A DNA stretch of 64,000 nt from positions 4,030,001 to 4,094,000 of the forward strand of contig NZ_CP014571.1 of NCBI RefSeq assembly GCF_017357425.1, in the 5' to 3' direction. This stretch comes from Arthrobacter sp. D5-1. Its GTDB lineage: Bacteria > Actinomycetota > Actinomycetes > Actinomycetales > Micrococcaceae. The notes under the pieces are model-generated. The model searched no databases. It was not told the origin of the DNA and saw only the letters and a list, made by a program, of their open reading frames with translations. Below, one piece after another: positions 25,022 through 32,853 of this stretch. Numbering within the stretch: position 1 is the first letter of the stretch; each line of letters starts with the position of its first letter. Made by a program: the position numbers and the translations under genes.

Positions 25022-25924
25022 ATGGCCACCCCGCGCATCGTCATCGTCCACCGGCGGACCGAACTCCAGGAACTCCTGGACCGGCACGCCACCCGCGGCC
25101 AGGCCGAGTTCTTCCTCAGCACCCGCGGCCGCAGCATCCAGGACGTGCAGGAGCGTCACGATCACCTCACCGCAGCCTTGGCCACAGTCCGTTCTGCCGT
25201 GCCTTCCGACTGGCGGCAGGCCGAAGTGGAACGCGCAGACCTCAGCCGCTTCCTGCTCACGGCGGAAGACATCATCGCCGTGGTGGGGCAGGACGGCCTG
25301 GTGGCAAATGTTGCCAAGTACCTGAACGGGCAGCCGGTCATCGGCATCGACCCGGAGCCCGGCGCCAACCCCGGAGTCCTGGTCCGTCACACACCGGCCG
25401 CGGCCGCTGCACTCCTGGCCACTGGCGACGTTGGGCGGCTGCACTGCCAGGACCTCACCACACTGACGGCAACGCTCGACGACGGGCAGCAGCTTTCGGC
25501 GCTCAACGAAGTTTTCATCGGGCACGCCTCACACCAGTCGGCAAAGTACACCGTGACGGCGCCCAGTTTCACCCAGCCCGGCGGGCAAACCGAGCGGCAG
25601 TCGTCGTCGGGCCTTATTGTTTCCACGGGCACCGGCGCCACCGGCTGGTGCGCGTCGATCGCCCTGGAACGCGGTGGGCGTGTACTCCCGGCTCCGACCG
25701 ATCCGCGGCTCGCGTGGTTCGTCCGCGAAGCATGGCCCTCCCCCGTCACGGGCGCCTCACTCACCGAAGGCGTACTCGAAGCCGTCGAGGTGCTGCGGAT
25801 TACCGTGGCATCCGATCAGCTGGTGGTGTTCGGCGACGGCATGGAAGATGACCGGCTGACGGCATCTTGGGGGCAGGAGATCACCGTTCAGTTGGGGAAG
25901 CGGCCGCTGCGGCTGGTTGTTTGA
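25022..25924 (+). CDS. NAD kinase-fold protein
   Basis: 300 residues. Features of the NAD kinase/diacylglycerol kinase fold are DIIAVVGQDGLVANVAKYL (in place of the GGDG motif), PVIGIDPEPG, LNEVFIGHASHQSAKY (NE motif) and SSGLIVSTGTGATGWCASI (the G-T-G-A/S-T-G-W stretch). The first Gly-Gly of GGDG is changed to Gly-Gln, so activity is plausible but not certain. It starts 8 bp after the SPFH stop. With the NrtR-like regulator it suggests a NAD(P)-linked function. Confidence 0.8.
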   Translation: MATPRIVIVHRRTELQELLDRHATRGQAEFFLSTRGRSIQDVQERHDHLTAALATVRSAVPSDWRQAEVERADLSRFLLTAEDIIAVVGQDGLVANVAKYLNGQPVIGIDPEPGANPGVLVRHTPAAAAALLATGDVGRLHCQDLTTLTATLDDGQQLSALNEVFIGHASHQSAKYTVTAPSFTQPGGQTERQSSSGLIVSTGTGATGWCASIALERGGRVLPAPTDPRLAWFVREAWPSPVTGASLTEGVLEAVEVLRITVASDQLVVFGDGMEDDRLTASWGQEITVQLGKRPLRLVV

Positions 25925-26016
25925 ACCTTCGGATTTAGTCCACTCGGTGTAGTATTGGCGGTTGGCCCTCCGCCTATAGGCTCGGGCACTCCAGTCAGAC
26001 TCAAACGAGGAGCCTC

Positions 26017-26964
26017 GTGAGCCACCCCGAGCAAACTGCACAGCACTCTGTCCCGTCCGGGAAGCCATCGAACACGGCCGCCCGGGACGCGCTGCGGGGG
26101 TGGTTGATCGGACTCCTGGCTGGCGTTCTTGGACTCGCACCGTGGTGGATTACTGGTGCTACTCTGCCTCTTCAGAACCTGTGGGCTACGCAGGTGATGC
26201 CAGATCTGATGCCGACGGCCCTGCTGCCTCTGAGTCAATATGAGGCGACCACCATCCTGGCCCTCCTCACGGTTGGTGGGGCTGTTGCCGGGCTTACAGT
26301 TCGCATCTGGTCACCCGCCCGCCGTCGACTCGTCACGTGGTGCGCCCTATCCGGAGTCCTCGTGGTTCACGTCGCCGCCACCATCCAGTCATTCGTGGTA
26401 CTCAGGGAGGGGCTCTTGCCCGGAAGCCTGCCCGGGCTCTACTTCGGAGGTCTTCTGGCCGGCGTCATCGGTTGCCTACTGGCAGCGCTGGTCGCGTTGT
26501 TACTTATCGCTTCGTCTTCAACCGTAAAGGCCACCATCGGATTCGGGCTTATGGCCATCCCGGTCACGTCGTGGGCCGTGGTGTGGGTGGTGAGCGCGGT
26601 GGGCTTCCTCAGCGTTCCCACCGCCGTACCTACTGTTGCCCGATGGGTTCCTGCCGTCCTGGTGGGTTGCGCGCTGGCGTGGTGCGGCCTCCGGCCCGCC
26701 CGTCGAGCGGTTGCCTGGGTGCTCAACATCCTCTTCCTGTGGCTGCTCCCGGCGCTTTTCACCGCCGTCCAATCCGTCCTCGGCACACGTGTACTGGCAG
26801 GAGACATCCCGGCGATGCTCTCGATGGGACGCGATGTATTCGGGCGGGGCCTAGGTCCCGACGGAGCCGCGCTGCCCACGATTCTGCTGGCCTTGGTCAT
26901 AGGCCTGACGGGTGTTGGCGCCCGGTTCGTTATTGCTCGTCGGAACTCCTTGGCATCGGGCTAG
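26017..26964 (+). CDS. Polytopic membrane protein
   Basis: 315 residues with a charged N-terminal 25 and about seven hydrophobic helices (for example GWLIGLLAGVLGLAPWWITG, GLYFGGLLAGVIGCLLAALV, LLALVIGLTGVGARFVIARR). A GAGGAG site precedes the GTG start. No motif assigns a family. Its end overlaps the convergent acetyltransferase by four bases. Confidence 0.7.
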   Translation: MSHPEQTAQHSVPSGKPSNTAARDALRGWLIGLLAGVLGLAPWWITGATLPLQNLWATQVMPDLMPTALLPLSQYEATTILALLTVGGAVAGLTVRIWSPARRRLVTWCALSGVLVVHVAATIQSFVVLREGLLPGSLPGLYFGGLLAGVIGCLLAALVALLLIASSSTVKATIGFGLMAIPVTSWAVVWVVSAVGFLSVPTAVPTVARWVPAVLVGCALAWCGLRPARRAVAWVLNILFLWLLPALFTAVQSVLGTRVLAGDIPAMLSMGRDVFGRGLGPDGAALPTILLALVIGLTGVGARFVIARRNSLASG

Positions 26965-27464
26965 TTTGTCTGAAAGGTGCGGACCATCCGGATGTCCCTT
27001 ACGCCGTCTTCGACCTTCACCGCTCCGTCGGCAATGAATCCGTTCTTCCGGTAGAAGGCTTGGGCTCGCGGATTAGGGTCGGCCACCCACAGCACAGCAG
27101 GTGCGGAAGGGCTGATCACTGCGTCGAGAAGCGCCGCTCCCACGCCCGAGCCGTGGGACGATGCATACGCGTAAAGGACGTACAACTCCTGCGGCTCCTC
27201 AGGAAGATCAGATGAGGGGCCTGACATGGCAATGCCGATCAACCTGTTGTCATGCAAAGCGACGGCGACGTTGTTCTTTTCATAGCGGGGATCAGTCAGC
27301 GCTGCGGTCCAGAATTTCTCCCGCCACTCCAGGAGACCGGGATCGTCCAGCTCCGAGTCGCTCATCAAGCCCCGGTAGGTTTCGCGCCAGGTATCCACAT
27401 GTACTTTTGCCATGTCGAGCGCATCCGCAGGCTCGGCACGACGCACGTCAAAGTTGATTGCCAT
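26961..27464 (-). CDS. GNAT-family N-acetyltransferase
   Basis: 167 residues (MAINFDVRRAEPADALDMAK; THVDTWRETYRGLMSDSE-like N-terminal segment). The acetyl-CoA site is SSHGSGVGAALLDAVI, and the C-terminal NPRAQAFYRKNGF motif is typical. A longer frame upstream overlaps the next gene and is rejected. The substrate is not predictable. Confidence 0.88.
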   Translation of the reverse strand: MAINFDVRRAEPADALDMAKVHVDTWRETYRGLMSDSELDDPGLLEWREKFWTAALTDPRYEKNNVAVALHDNRLIGIAMSGPSSDLPEEPQELYVLYAYASSHGSGVGAALLDAVISPSAPAVLWVADPNPRAQAFYRKNGFIADGAVKVEDGVRDIRMVRTFQTN

Positions 27465-27481
27465 GGCTCTACGGTACATAC

Positions 27482-27871
27482 TCAGCGAGTCGGTACCACC
27501 ACCACCTGAACGTCGTCTTCGTAGAGGACACGTCCTGGCGTTGATGAACGAAGTTCTTCCCATTGCACCCCGTGGCGATTCAACAACGCCAGATAGCCGG
27601 GGACCCTGTCCAGTAAATGCACGGCACTCGTCTTGAACCACGCTTGGGCGTGGAGATTGATGGTGCGGTCATAAACTGTGGGATCCATGAGATTCGGGTC
27701 AGGGTAAGCGGCGTCGTACCAAGCATTCGCGGTCTGCCACCAACGATGGTCTTCTTCGCTTAGCTTTCCGTCCTTCGCCAGTCCGTTAGCCAGGCCAAAG
27801 ATCCCGACGTGGATTCCGCGCGTATTCACTTTCGTTGATTGGTACCTGACGAATTCAAGGGCGGCGGCCAT
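27482..27871 (-). CDS. Hypothetical protein, paralogue of the 49.1-kb gene
   Basis: 129 residues, starting MAAALEFVRYQSTKVNTRGI. It shares the order RYQSTK/RYQSST, HVGIFGLANGLAKDG, AWYDAAY, AQAWFKTSAVHLL and VLYEDDVQVVVVP with the protein encoded at 49054-49470. It is therefore a conserved family, common in actinobacteria as far as I recall, without a known function. The ribosome site GAGGGAAG fixes the start. Confidence 0.65.
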   Translation of the reverse strand: MAAALEFVRYQSTKVNTRGIHVGIFGLANGLAKDGKLSEEDHRWWQTANAWYDAAYPDPNLMDPTVYDRTINLHAQAWFKTSAVHLLDRVPGYLALLNRHGVQWEELRSSTPGRVLYEDDVQVVVVPTR

Positions 27872-27975
27872 CAACCTACTTCCCTCATGACGTTTCCAGG
27901 ACACTTACAACCCAGACTGAATACCGAGCCTACAAGTCCAGCGAGATTGGGTCTTGATATCCGGTGTACCGTTGC

Positions 27976-28013
27976 GTCGACTTAGTGGTTCCAGGTCGAC
28001 GTAGTGGTTCCAG
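27976..28013. repeat. Tandem 19-bp duplication
   Basis: GTCGAC-T/G-TAGTGGTTCCAG is present twice head to tail (27976-27994, 27995-28013) immediately before the ribosome site of the next gene. It may be a duplicated protein-binding site or a simple slippage product. Confidence 0.6.
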
Positions 28014-28027
28014 CCAGAGAGGCTGCT

Positions 28028-28426
28028 ATGACAGCAAAGATTGTAGAGATCATCAGGCACGTTCTGCAGGATGTGAGGTCCAGCGGTCTTGAGGAGCCAC
28101 GCATCGAAGATCTTGCTTGGAACGACGACCCGCGGGCACTCTCGGCGATGATTTACAGCGTCCGCGACTCATCGGGACAAGGCGTGTCGGTCAGGCGCGA
28201 CCTACCACGGGCCGAGCAGTTGGTATCACTAGCGGACCAGGTCCAGGAATGGGTTATCGAAGAAAACGGCCCCACCAACAGCAATTGGCCCCAGTGTCCT
28301 TGGCATCCCAACAATCACCCCATGGCCGCTCAACTGGTGGGCGACCAAGGCGTTTGGGCCTGCCCCGTTCTCCGAACCCCCGCAGCCATCATCGGTGATC
28401 TCCGTGTAAAGGGAGCCGACGAATAG
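28028..28426 (+). CDS. Hypothetical protein
   Basis: 132 residues (MTAKIVEIIRHVLQDVRSSG). The C-terminal part WPQCPWHPNNHPMAAQLVGD and WACPVLRTP carries a C-x2-H-x2-N-H pattern with a later Cys, so a small metal site is possible. GAGAGG lies before ATG 28028. No family is assigned. Confidence 0.6.
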   Translation: MTAKIVEIIRHVLQDVRSSGLEEPRIEDLAWNDDPRALSAMIYSVRDSSGQGVSVRRDLPRAEQLVSLADQVQEWVIEENGPTNSNWPQCPWHPNNHPMAAQLVGDQGVWACPVLRTPAAIIGDLRVKGADE

Positions 28427-28554
28427 GTTCCCTCGAGCCCCGCCTTACCCCCAAACCCACCCGAATGACAACCGTTGTCCCCTGGCAGAGCCACGGGGTA
28501 GGGTGACCGGACCGTCCACCCACATCACCGTCTGGAACAACTCTGGGAGGAACC

Positions 28555-30390
28555 ATGACACATGTGAGACGTCAACTGGCTGCTGTGACGGCAGCCTTGG
28601 CCCTAACGGCGACGAGCGGGGCGATGGCCAGTCCCGCCTTCGCCGATCCCCGCGCAACCGATAAGAACGCAACGGCCACCGGCTACGGAGGTGCCGTGAG
28701 CACCGTGGATCCCGAGGCATCCGCGGCCGCCATTGAAGTACTGAAGAGGGGCGGCAACGCAGCAGATGCCGCGGTTGCAGCTGCAGCCACCCTCGGCGTT
28801 ACCGAGCCCTACAGCGCCGGCATTGGAGGCGGCGGCTACTTCGTGTTCTACGACGCAAAGACCAAACAAGTGGGCACCATCGACGGCCGTGAAACCGCTC
28901 CGGCCGGCATGCCCAACGACGCTTTCATTGACCCTGCCACCAAGCAGCCCTACAAGTTCACGCCCGATCTGGTCACCAGCGGCGTCTCCGTCGGCGTCCC
29001 CGGCACTCCTGCCACCTGGGAGCGCGCGCTGGAACGCTGGGGAACCCTGGACTTGGGTGAAGCCTTGAAGCCCGCCATCAAGGTAGCCAACCGCGGTTTT
29101 GTCGTGGATGAGACGTTCCGCCAGCAGACCCTGGACAACAAGGTCCGCTTCGATGCGTTCACTCCAACCCGGGACCTGTTCCTGCCCGGCGGTGACGCTC
29201 CCGCCGTCGGAAGTGTCTTCCAGAACCACGACCTCGCCGCGACCTACCGGCTGCTCGCCAAGGAGGGCACCGACGCCTTCTACGGAGGTCCGCTCGCAGA
29301 GGAGATCGCCAAGACCGTGCAGGCGCCGCCGAAGACCGCGGAAACCAAGCTTCCCGTCCCGGTGGGGTTCATGACCACCCAGGATCTTGCCAACTACAAG
29401 GCGCTGGACCAGGACGCCACCAAAGTGGAGTACCGCGGCTATGACGTCTACGGCATGGCTCCCTCCAGCAGCGGCGGCACCACGGTGGGCGAGGCGCTGA
29501 ACATCCTGGAAAACTACGACCTCAAGGGCATGAAACCGGCCGATGCCCTGCACCACTACTTCGAGGCCAGCTCCTTGGCCTTCGCGGACCGCGGCGCCTA
29601 TGTGGGTGATCCCGCCTTCGTGAATGTCCCCACCGGTACTTTGCTGAACGATGTGTTCGCCAAGGAACGCTCCTGCGAAATCGATCCGACGGCGGCCGCT
29701 CCCAAGCCTGTCGCCCCCGGCAATATAGAAACGTACGACGGCGCGTGCCCGGCTGCCGTGGCGCCCCTCGCCAAGGAGACGGATACGGAGAACATCTCCA
29801 CGACGAACCTGACGGTCGCCGACAAGTGGGGCAACGTGGTGGAGTACACGCTGACGATCGAGCAGACCGGCGGTTCGGGAATTGTTGTTCCTGGCCGGGG
29901 TTTCCTCCTGAACAATGAGCTGACTGACTTCAGCACGGTCTACGATCCGAAGGATCCCAATCGGATTGAACCGAACAAGAGGCCGCGTTCCTCAATGTCG
30001 CCCACCATCATTTTGAAGGACCAGAAGCCGTTCCTGGCACTGGGATCCCCCGGTGGATCGACCATTATCACCACGGTGCTGCAGACCATCCTGAACCGCG
30101 TCGATCTGGGGATGACAGTCTCCGAGGCCCTTGCTGCGCCACGGGCTGCACCTCGAAATGGAGCGACTGTCAGTTCCGAGCCCGCCTTCATTGACGCCTA
30201 TGGTCCTGCACTGGAGTCGTTGGGCCATGACCTGGTTCCGGCGGGTGATGCCTTTACGTCGGCGGCGGAGATCGGGGCAGCGACGGCCATCGAATTTGGC
30301 AAGGACGGACAGATGACCGCAGCTGCCGAGCCGACCAGGCGCGGTGGTGGTTCGGCGCTAGTGGTAAAACCGGTCAAACCCGCCAGATAA
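28555..30390 (+). CDS. ggt: Gamma-glutamyltransferase (secreted)
   Basis: 611 residues. A Sec signal peptide (MTHVRRQLAAVTAALALTAT, cleavage after AFA near residue 30) is followed by the large subunit (GGNAADAAVAAAATLGVTEP; GIGGGGYFVFYD) and small subunit. The processing and catalytic Thr is expected in ENISTTNLTVAD, where auto-cleavage before Thr yields the two chains. SSMSPTIILKDQKPFLALGS and GGSTIITTVLQ fit the active-site loops. It cleaves or transfers the gamma-glutamyl group of glutathione and related peptides outside the cell. Confidence 0.93.
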   Translation: MTHVRRQLAAVTAALALTATSGAMASPAFADPRATDKNATATGYGGAVSTVDPEASAAAIEVLKRGGNAADAAVAAAATLGVTEPYSAGIGGGGYFVFYDAKTKQVGTIDGRETAPAGMPNDAFIDPATKQPYKFTPDLVTSGVSVGVPGTPATWERALERWGTLDLGEALKPAIKVANRGFVVDETFRQQTLDNKVRFDAFTPTRDLFLPGGDAPAVGSVFQNHDLAATYRLLAKEGTDAFYGGPLAEEIAKTVQAPPKTAETKLPVPVGFMTTQDLANYKALDQDATKVEYRGYDVYGMAPSSSGGTTVGEALNILENYDLKGMKPADALHHYFEASSLAFADRGAYVGDPAFVNVPTGTLLNDVFAKERSCEIDPTAAAPKPVAPGNIETYDGACPAAVAPLAKETDTENISTTNLTVADKWGNVVEYTLTIEQTGGSGIVVPGRGFLLNNELTDFSTVYDPKDPNRIEPNKRPRSSMSPTIILKDQKPFLALGSPGGSTIITTVLQTILNRVDLGMTVSEALAAPRAAPRNGATVSSEPAFIDAYGPALESLGHDLVPAGDAFTSAAEIGAATAIEFGKDGQMTAAAEPTRRGGGSALVVKPVKPAR

Positions 30391-30495
30391 CTCCTTCGTC
30401 TGAAGCCAGTTGGAAGGCCTCCAACCGTCGCCTGCAAGCCCGCCTCCGAGACGCCCCGCTTGGGCCGCCGACGAGGCGGGCTTCATCCGGCTCGG

Positions 30496-30681
30496 TCACG
30501 ACGGGCGGTTGTTCCTGATCTCCCAGCTGTATCTCCACACCATGACTACCGATGCGGCCGACATGATGATTCCGGTGATCATGGACCACGGCGATTGCCC
30601 TGGGTTGGAGACGAAGATCGAGACAGCATAGGCGGCGAGCACCAAGGCCAGCAGCAGCCATAACAAGGGTTTGCGATTCAT
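30496..30681 (-). CDS. Small two-helix membrane protein at the end of the daptide operon
   Basis: 61 residues: MNRKPLLWLLLALVLAAYAV, then a second helix ITGIIMSAASVVMVWRY and a polar tail. A perfect TAAGGAG ribosome site lies before the ATG, 30 bp after the second permease. As the last gene of the operon, in a position often occupied by self-protection genes, it may be an immunity protein for membrane-active products. That role is inferred only. Confidence 0.65.
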   Translation of the reverse strand: MNRKPLLWLLLALVLAAYAVSIFVSNPGQSPWSMITGIIMSAASVVMVWRYSWEIRNNRPS

Positions 30682-30711
30682 CGTTGTACTCCTTAGGAAG
30701 GGGTTGAACAG

Positions 30712-31395
30712 TCAGGCGAGGTCGCGCTTCAGGAAAACTCCGAAGGCTAGTGCTGTGACAACTACAAGCCAGCCCGCTGCTCCCATAAAAGAGCCCCAAG
30801 CCGGTATGTTGACAGCTGATTGGTGTGCCCAGTCGGCGGCGAGGACCGGGAAGAAAGTGGTATCCGGGCCTATCAGCATCTCCGGGAGCAGAAGGGAAAG
30901 GGGTACGGCGAACAGGCTCACCAGGTGGTTGCGGATGAGGGAACCTGCAGCGAACCCCCACACCGATCCCATGGCGGCAAGCCCCGCGAAGGCCGGTACA
31001 ACGGTCAAGCTCACGTGCCACGATTCATCCACCAGTTTCCCGGATAGGACAAAGGTCAGGCCAACTACTGCGCCGCTGATCAGCGCGCCCAATGATGTAG
31101 TGGCTGCCCGGCCCAGAAACGCCGGGATCCGCCGAAACAGCAGGACCCGGCGGCTGAAACAACCAGTGCGGTAATCGGCGGTGAAAGCGAAGGAGCCCAC
31201 CACCGCGGCCGCAGTGAGCGTGAGCGTCAGGCCTGCATCCACCAAAGACTCGTCGAAGCCCTCCATGGACGGACCGGGTCCAAGCGCTGCGGCAACAGAA
31301 ACCAAGGCCATGAAGCCCAGCACCAACGCGGCGCCAACACCCGAGCCCTTCCACAGCCAGGGACGGCGCAGGTCCGAGAGAAAAGCGGACACCAC
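30712..31395 (-). CDS. ABC-2 type permease subunit, daptide exporter
   Basis: About 227 residues with six hydrophobic helices (GVGAALVLGFMALVSVAAAL; TLTLTAAAVVGSFAFTADYR; TTSLGALISGAVVGLTFVLS). DYRTGCFSRRVLLF is the typical cytoplasmic coupling stretch of ABC-2 permeases. I choose GTG at 31395 because AAGGAG is seven bases upstream; the longer frame overlaps the previous gene by 150 bp. It is the partner of the next permease and the ATPase. Confidence 0.8.
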   Translation of the reverse strand: MVSAFLSDLRRPWLWKGSGVGAALVLGFMALVSVAAALGPGPSMEGFDESLVDAGLTLTLTAAAVVGSFAFTADYRTGCFSRRVLLFRRIPAFLGRAATTSLGALISGAVVGLTFVLSGKLVDESWHVSLTVVPAFAGLAAMGSVWGFAAGSLIRNHLVSLFAVPLSLLLPEMLIGPDTTFFPVLAADWAHQSAVNIPAWGSFMGAAGWLVVVTALAFGVFLKRDLA

Positions 31396-31396
31396 G

Positions 31397-32146
31397 TCAA
31401 AGCTCCTTCCGGCGAAGGGACCACACGGCGCCAAAGCCTGCGAACAGCAGCCATCCCAGAGATACGCAAAACGCCGCACTGGGTTCGAGCAGGCCCTCAA
31501 AGGGAACAGAAGCGAGCCCCGCCAAAGCGCCGGACGGAAGCCAACGGGCCACATCCGGGGCGTTCGCGAGCAGCGGCAGTTCGACGGCGAGTGGGATCAC
31601 CAACGTGAGGATCGTCGTCGCGTAGTAGTGCTGAAAGATCCACCCAAGCGAGCATCCCCAGACAGCAGCGAGAGCCGAGGCCACCAGCACCCCCGGCAAC
31701 AGTCCCAGCGATTCCGGGGCCACGAGCTGCGAGGCAACATCCTGTGGCAGCGAGAAGACTACGGTTCCGCCCCACACCACGATGCCTGTGACGACGGAGC
31801 CGAGTCCCACCATCACCGCGGCAACGTATTTACTCACCAGCACATTCGTCATTCCGGCTGCCACCACAGAGCGGCGGAGCGTCCCGTAATAGGCTTCGCG
31901 GGTGACCAGATAGCTTCCTGCGAACGTGGCTACCGGCGCAATACTTGCGGCCACTGACCAGAAGATCCTGATGTTGTCCGAAACCGACAGACCACCCGAG
32001 CTGTCCGGCCATCCAAGGAAGTTGGCCACGAACCACGGCACCAGCGCACTGAACGCCACGATACCCAGGCTGGAATATCCGCTGACGTACCTGAGGAGCT
32101 CCGATCGGATCCCGCTTGTCACTGCCGCCACAGCGCCACCGGTCAT
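31397..32146 (-). CDS. ABC-2 type permease subunit, daptide exporter
   Basis: 249 residues, about six membrane helices. TREAYYGTLRRSVVAAGMTN corresponds to the coupling helix of ABC-2 permeases. Its ATG overlaps the ATPase stop (TAATG). With the related second permease it probably forms a heterodimeric channel that exports the mature peptides. Confidence 0.85.
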   Translation of the reverse strand: MTGGAVAAVTSGIRSELLRYVSGYSSLGIVAFSALVPWFVANFLGWPDSSGGLSVSDNIRIFWSVAASIAPVATFAGSYLVTREAYYGTLRRSVVAAGMTNVLVSKYVAAVMVGLGSVVTGIVVWGGTVVFSLPQDVASQLVAPESLGLLPGVLVASALAAVWGCSLGWIFQHYYATTILTLVIPLAVELPLLANAPDVARWLPSGALAGLASVPFEGLLEPSAAFCVSLGWLLFAGFGAVWSLRRKEL

Positions 32147-32853
32147 TAGGCACCTGCCAGGATCTTGAAGTACGCAGCTTCAAGGCTGCCCCCGCCAAGA
32201 GCTTTGGCTTCCCCGAGGGTTCCGCTGAAAAGGACCTTCTGTTTGAGGATGACAACCTGGTCCGCCACTTGCTCCAATTCCATCAGTTGGTGGCTCGAAA
32301 CCAGCGCACTGCCACCAGCGGCGGCGAATTCGCGCAAGAAGCGTCGCAGCCATTGAATGCCCTCGGGGTCCAGTCCGTTGGCGGGCTCGTCGAGGACAAG
32401 TAACTGGGGATTACCAACCAACGCGGAGGCAATCCCCAGGCGTTGCTTCATGCCCAACGAGTAGTCCCGGACCTTTTTGTTGGCTTCGACCGCCAGATCC
32501 ACCTGCTCCAGTGCCCGCTCCACGTTGTCGCTGTCTGCTCCGGCGGCGAGCTGGCAGATCTGCAGGTGCCGACGCCCCGTCAGCCCAGGCTCAACGTCCA
32601 TCCCGTCCAAGTTCACACCCACCCTGCCGGCGGGCCTGCGCAGGGATCGGTAGTCCACACCGAACACAGTTGCGCGGCCGGACGTCGCCTCCACCAGACC
32701 TGTGAGGCCGGCGAGCGCGGTACTTTTCCCTGCTCCGTTAGGGCCGATCAGTCCCACCACCTTCCCCGCGGGAACATCGAATGTCAGCCCCTCGACGGCG
32801 AAACGTCCGCCCCTCTTCTTGCTGAACTGCTCAAAACTGGCGTGAATTGTCAT
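32146..32853 (-). CDS. ABC transporter ATPase, daptide exporter
   Basis: 235 residues. Walker A is GPNGAGKST at 37-45, the signature YSLGMKQRLGIA, and Walker B LLVLDEPANGLDPEG. The H-loop is in VSSHQLMELEQVAD. ATG 32853 overlaps the protease stop (ATGA). It energises the two ABC-2 permeases, and by context secretes the processed RiPP and may also give self-resistance. Confidence 0.92.
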   Translation of the reverse strand: MTIHASFEQFSKKRGGRFAVEGLTFDVPAGKVVGLIGPNGAGKSTALAGLTGLVEATSGRATVFGVDYRSLRRPAGRVGVNLDGMDVEPGLTGRRHLQICQLAAGADSDNVERALEQVDLAVEANKKVRDYSLGMKQRLGIASALVGNPQLLVLDEPANGLDPEGIQWLRRFLREFAAAGGSALVSSHQLMELEQVADQVVILKQKVLFSGTLGEAKALGGGSLEAAYFKILAGA

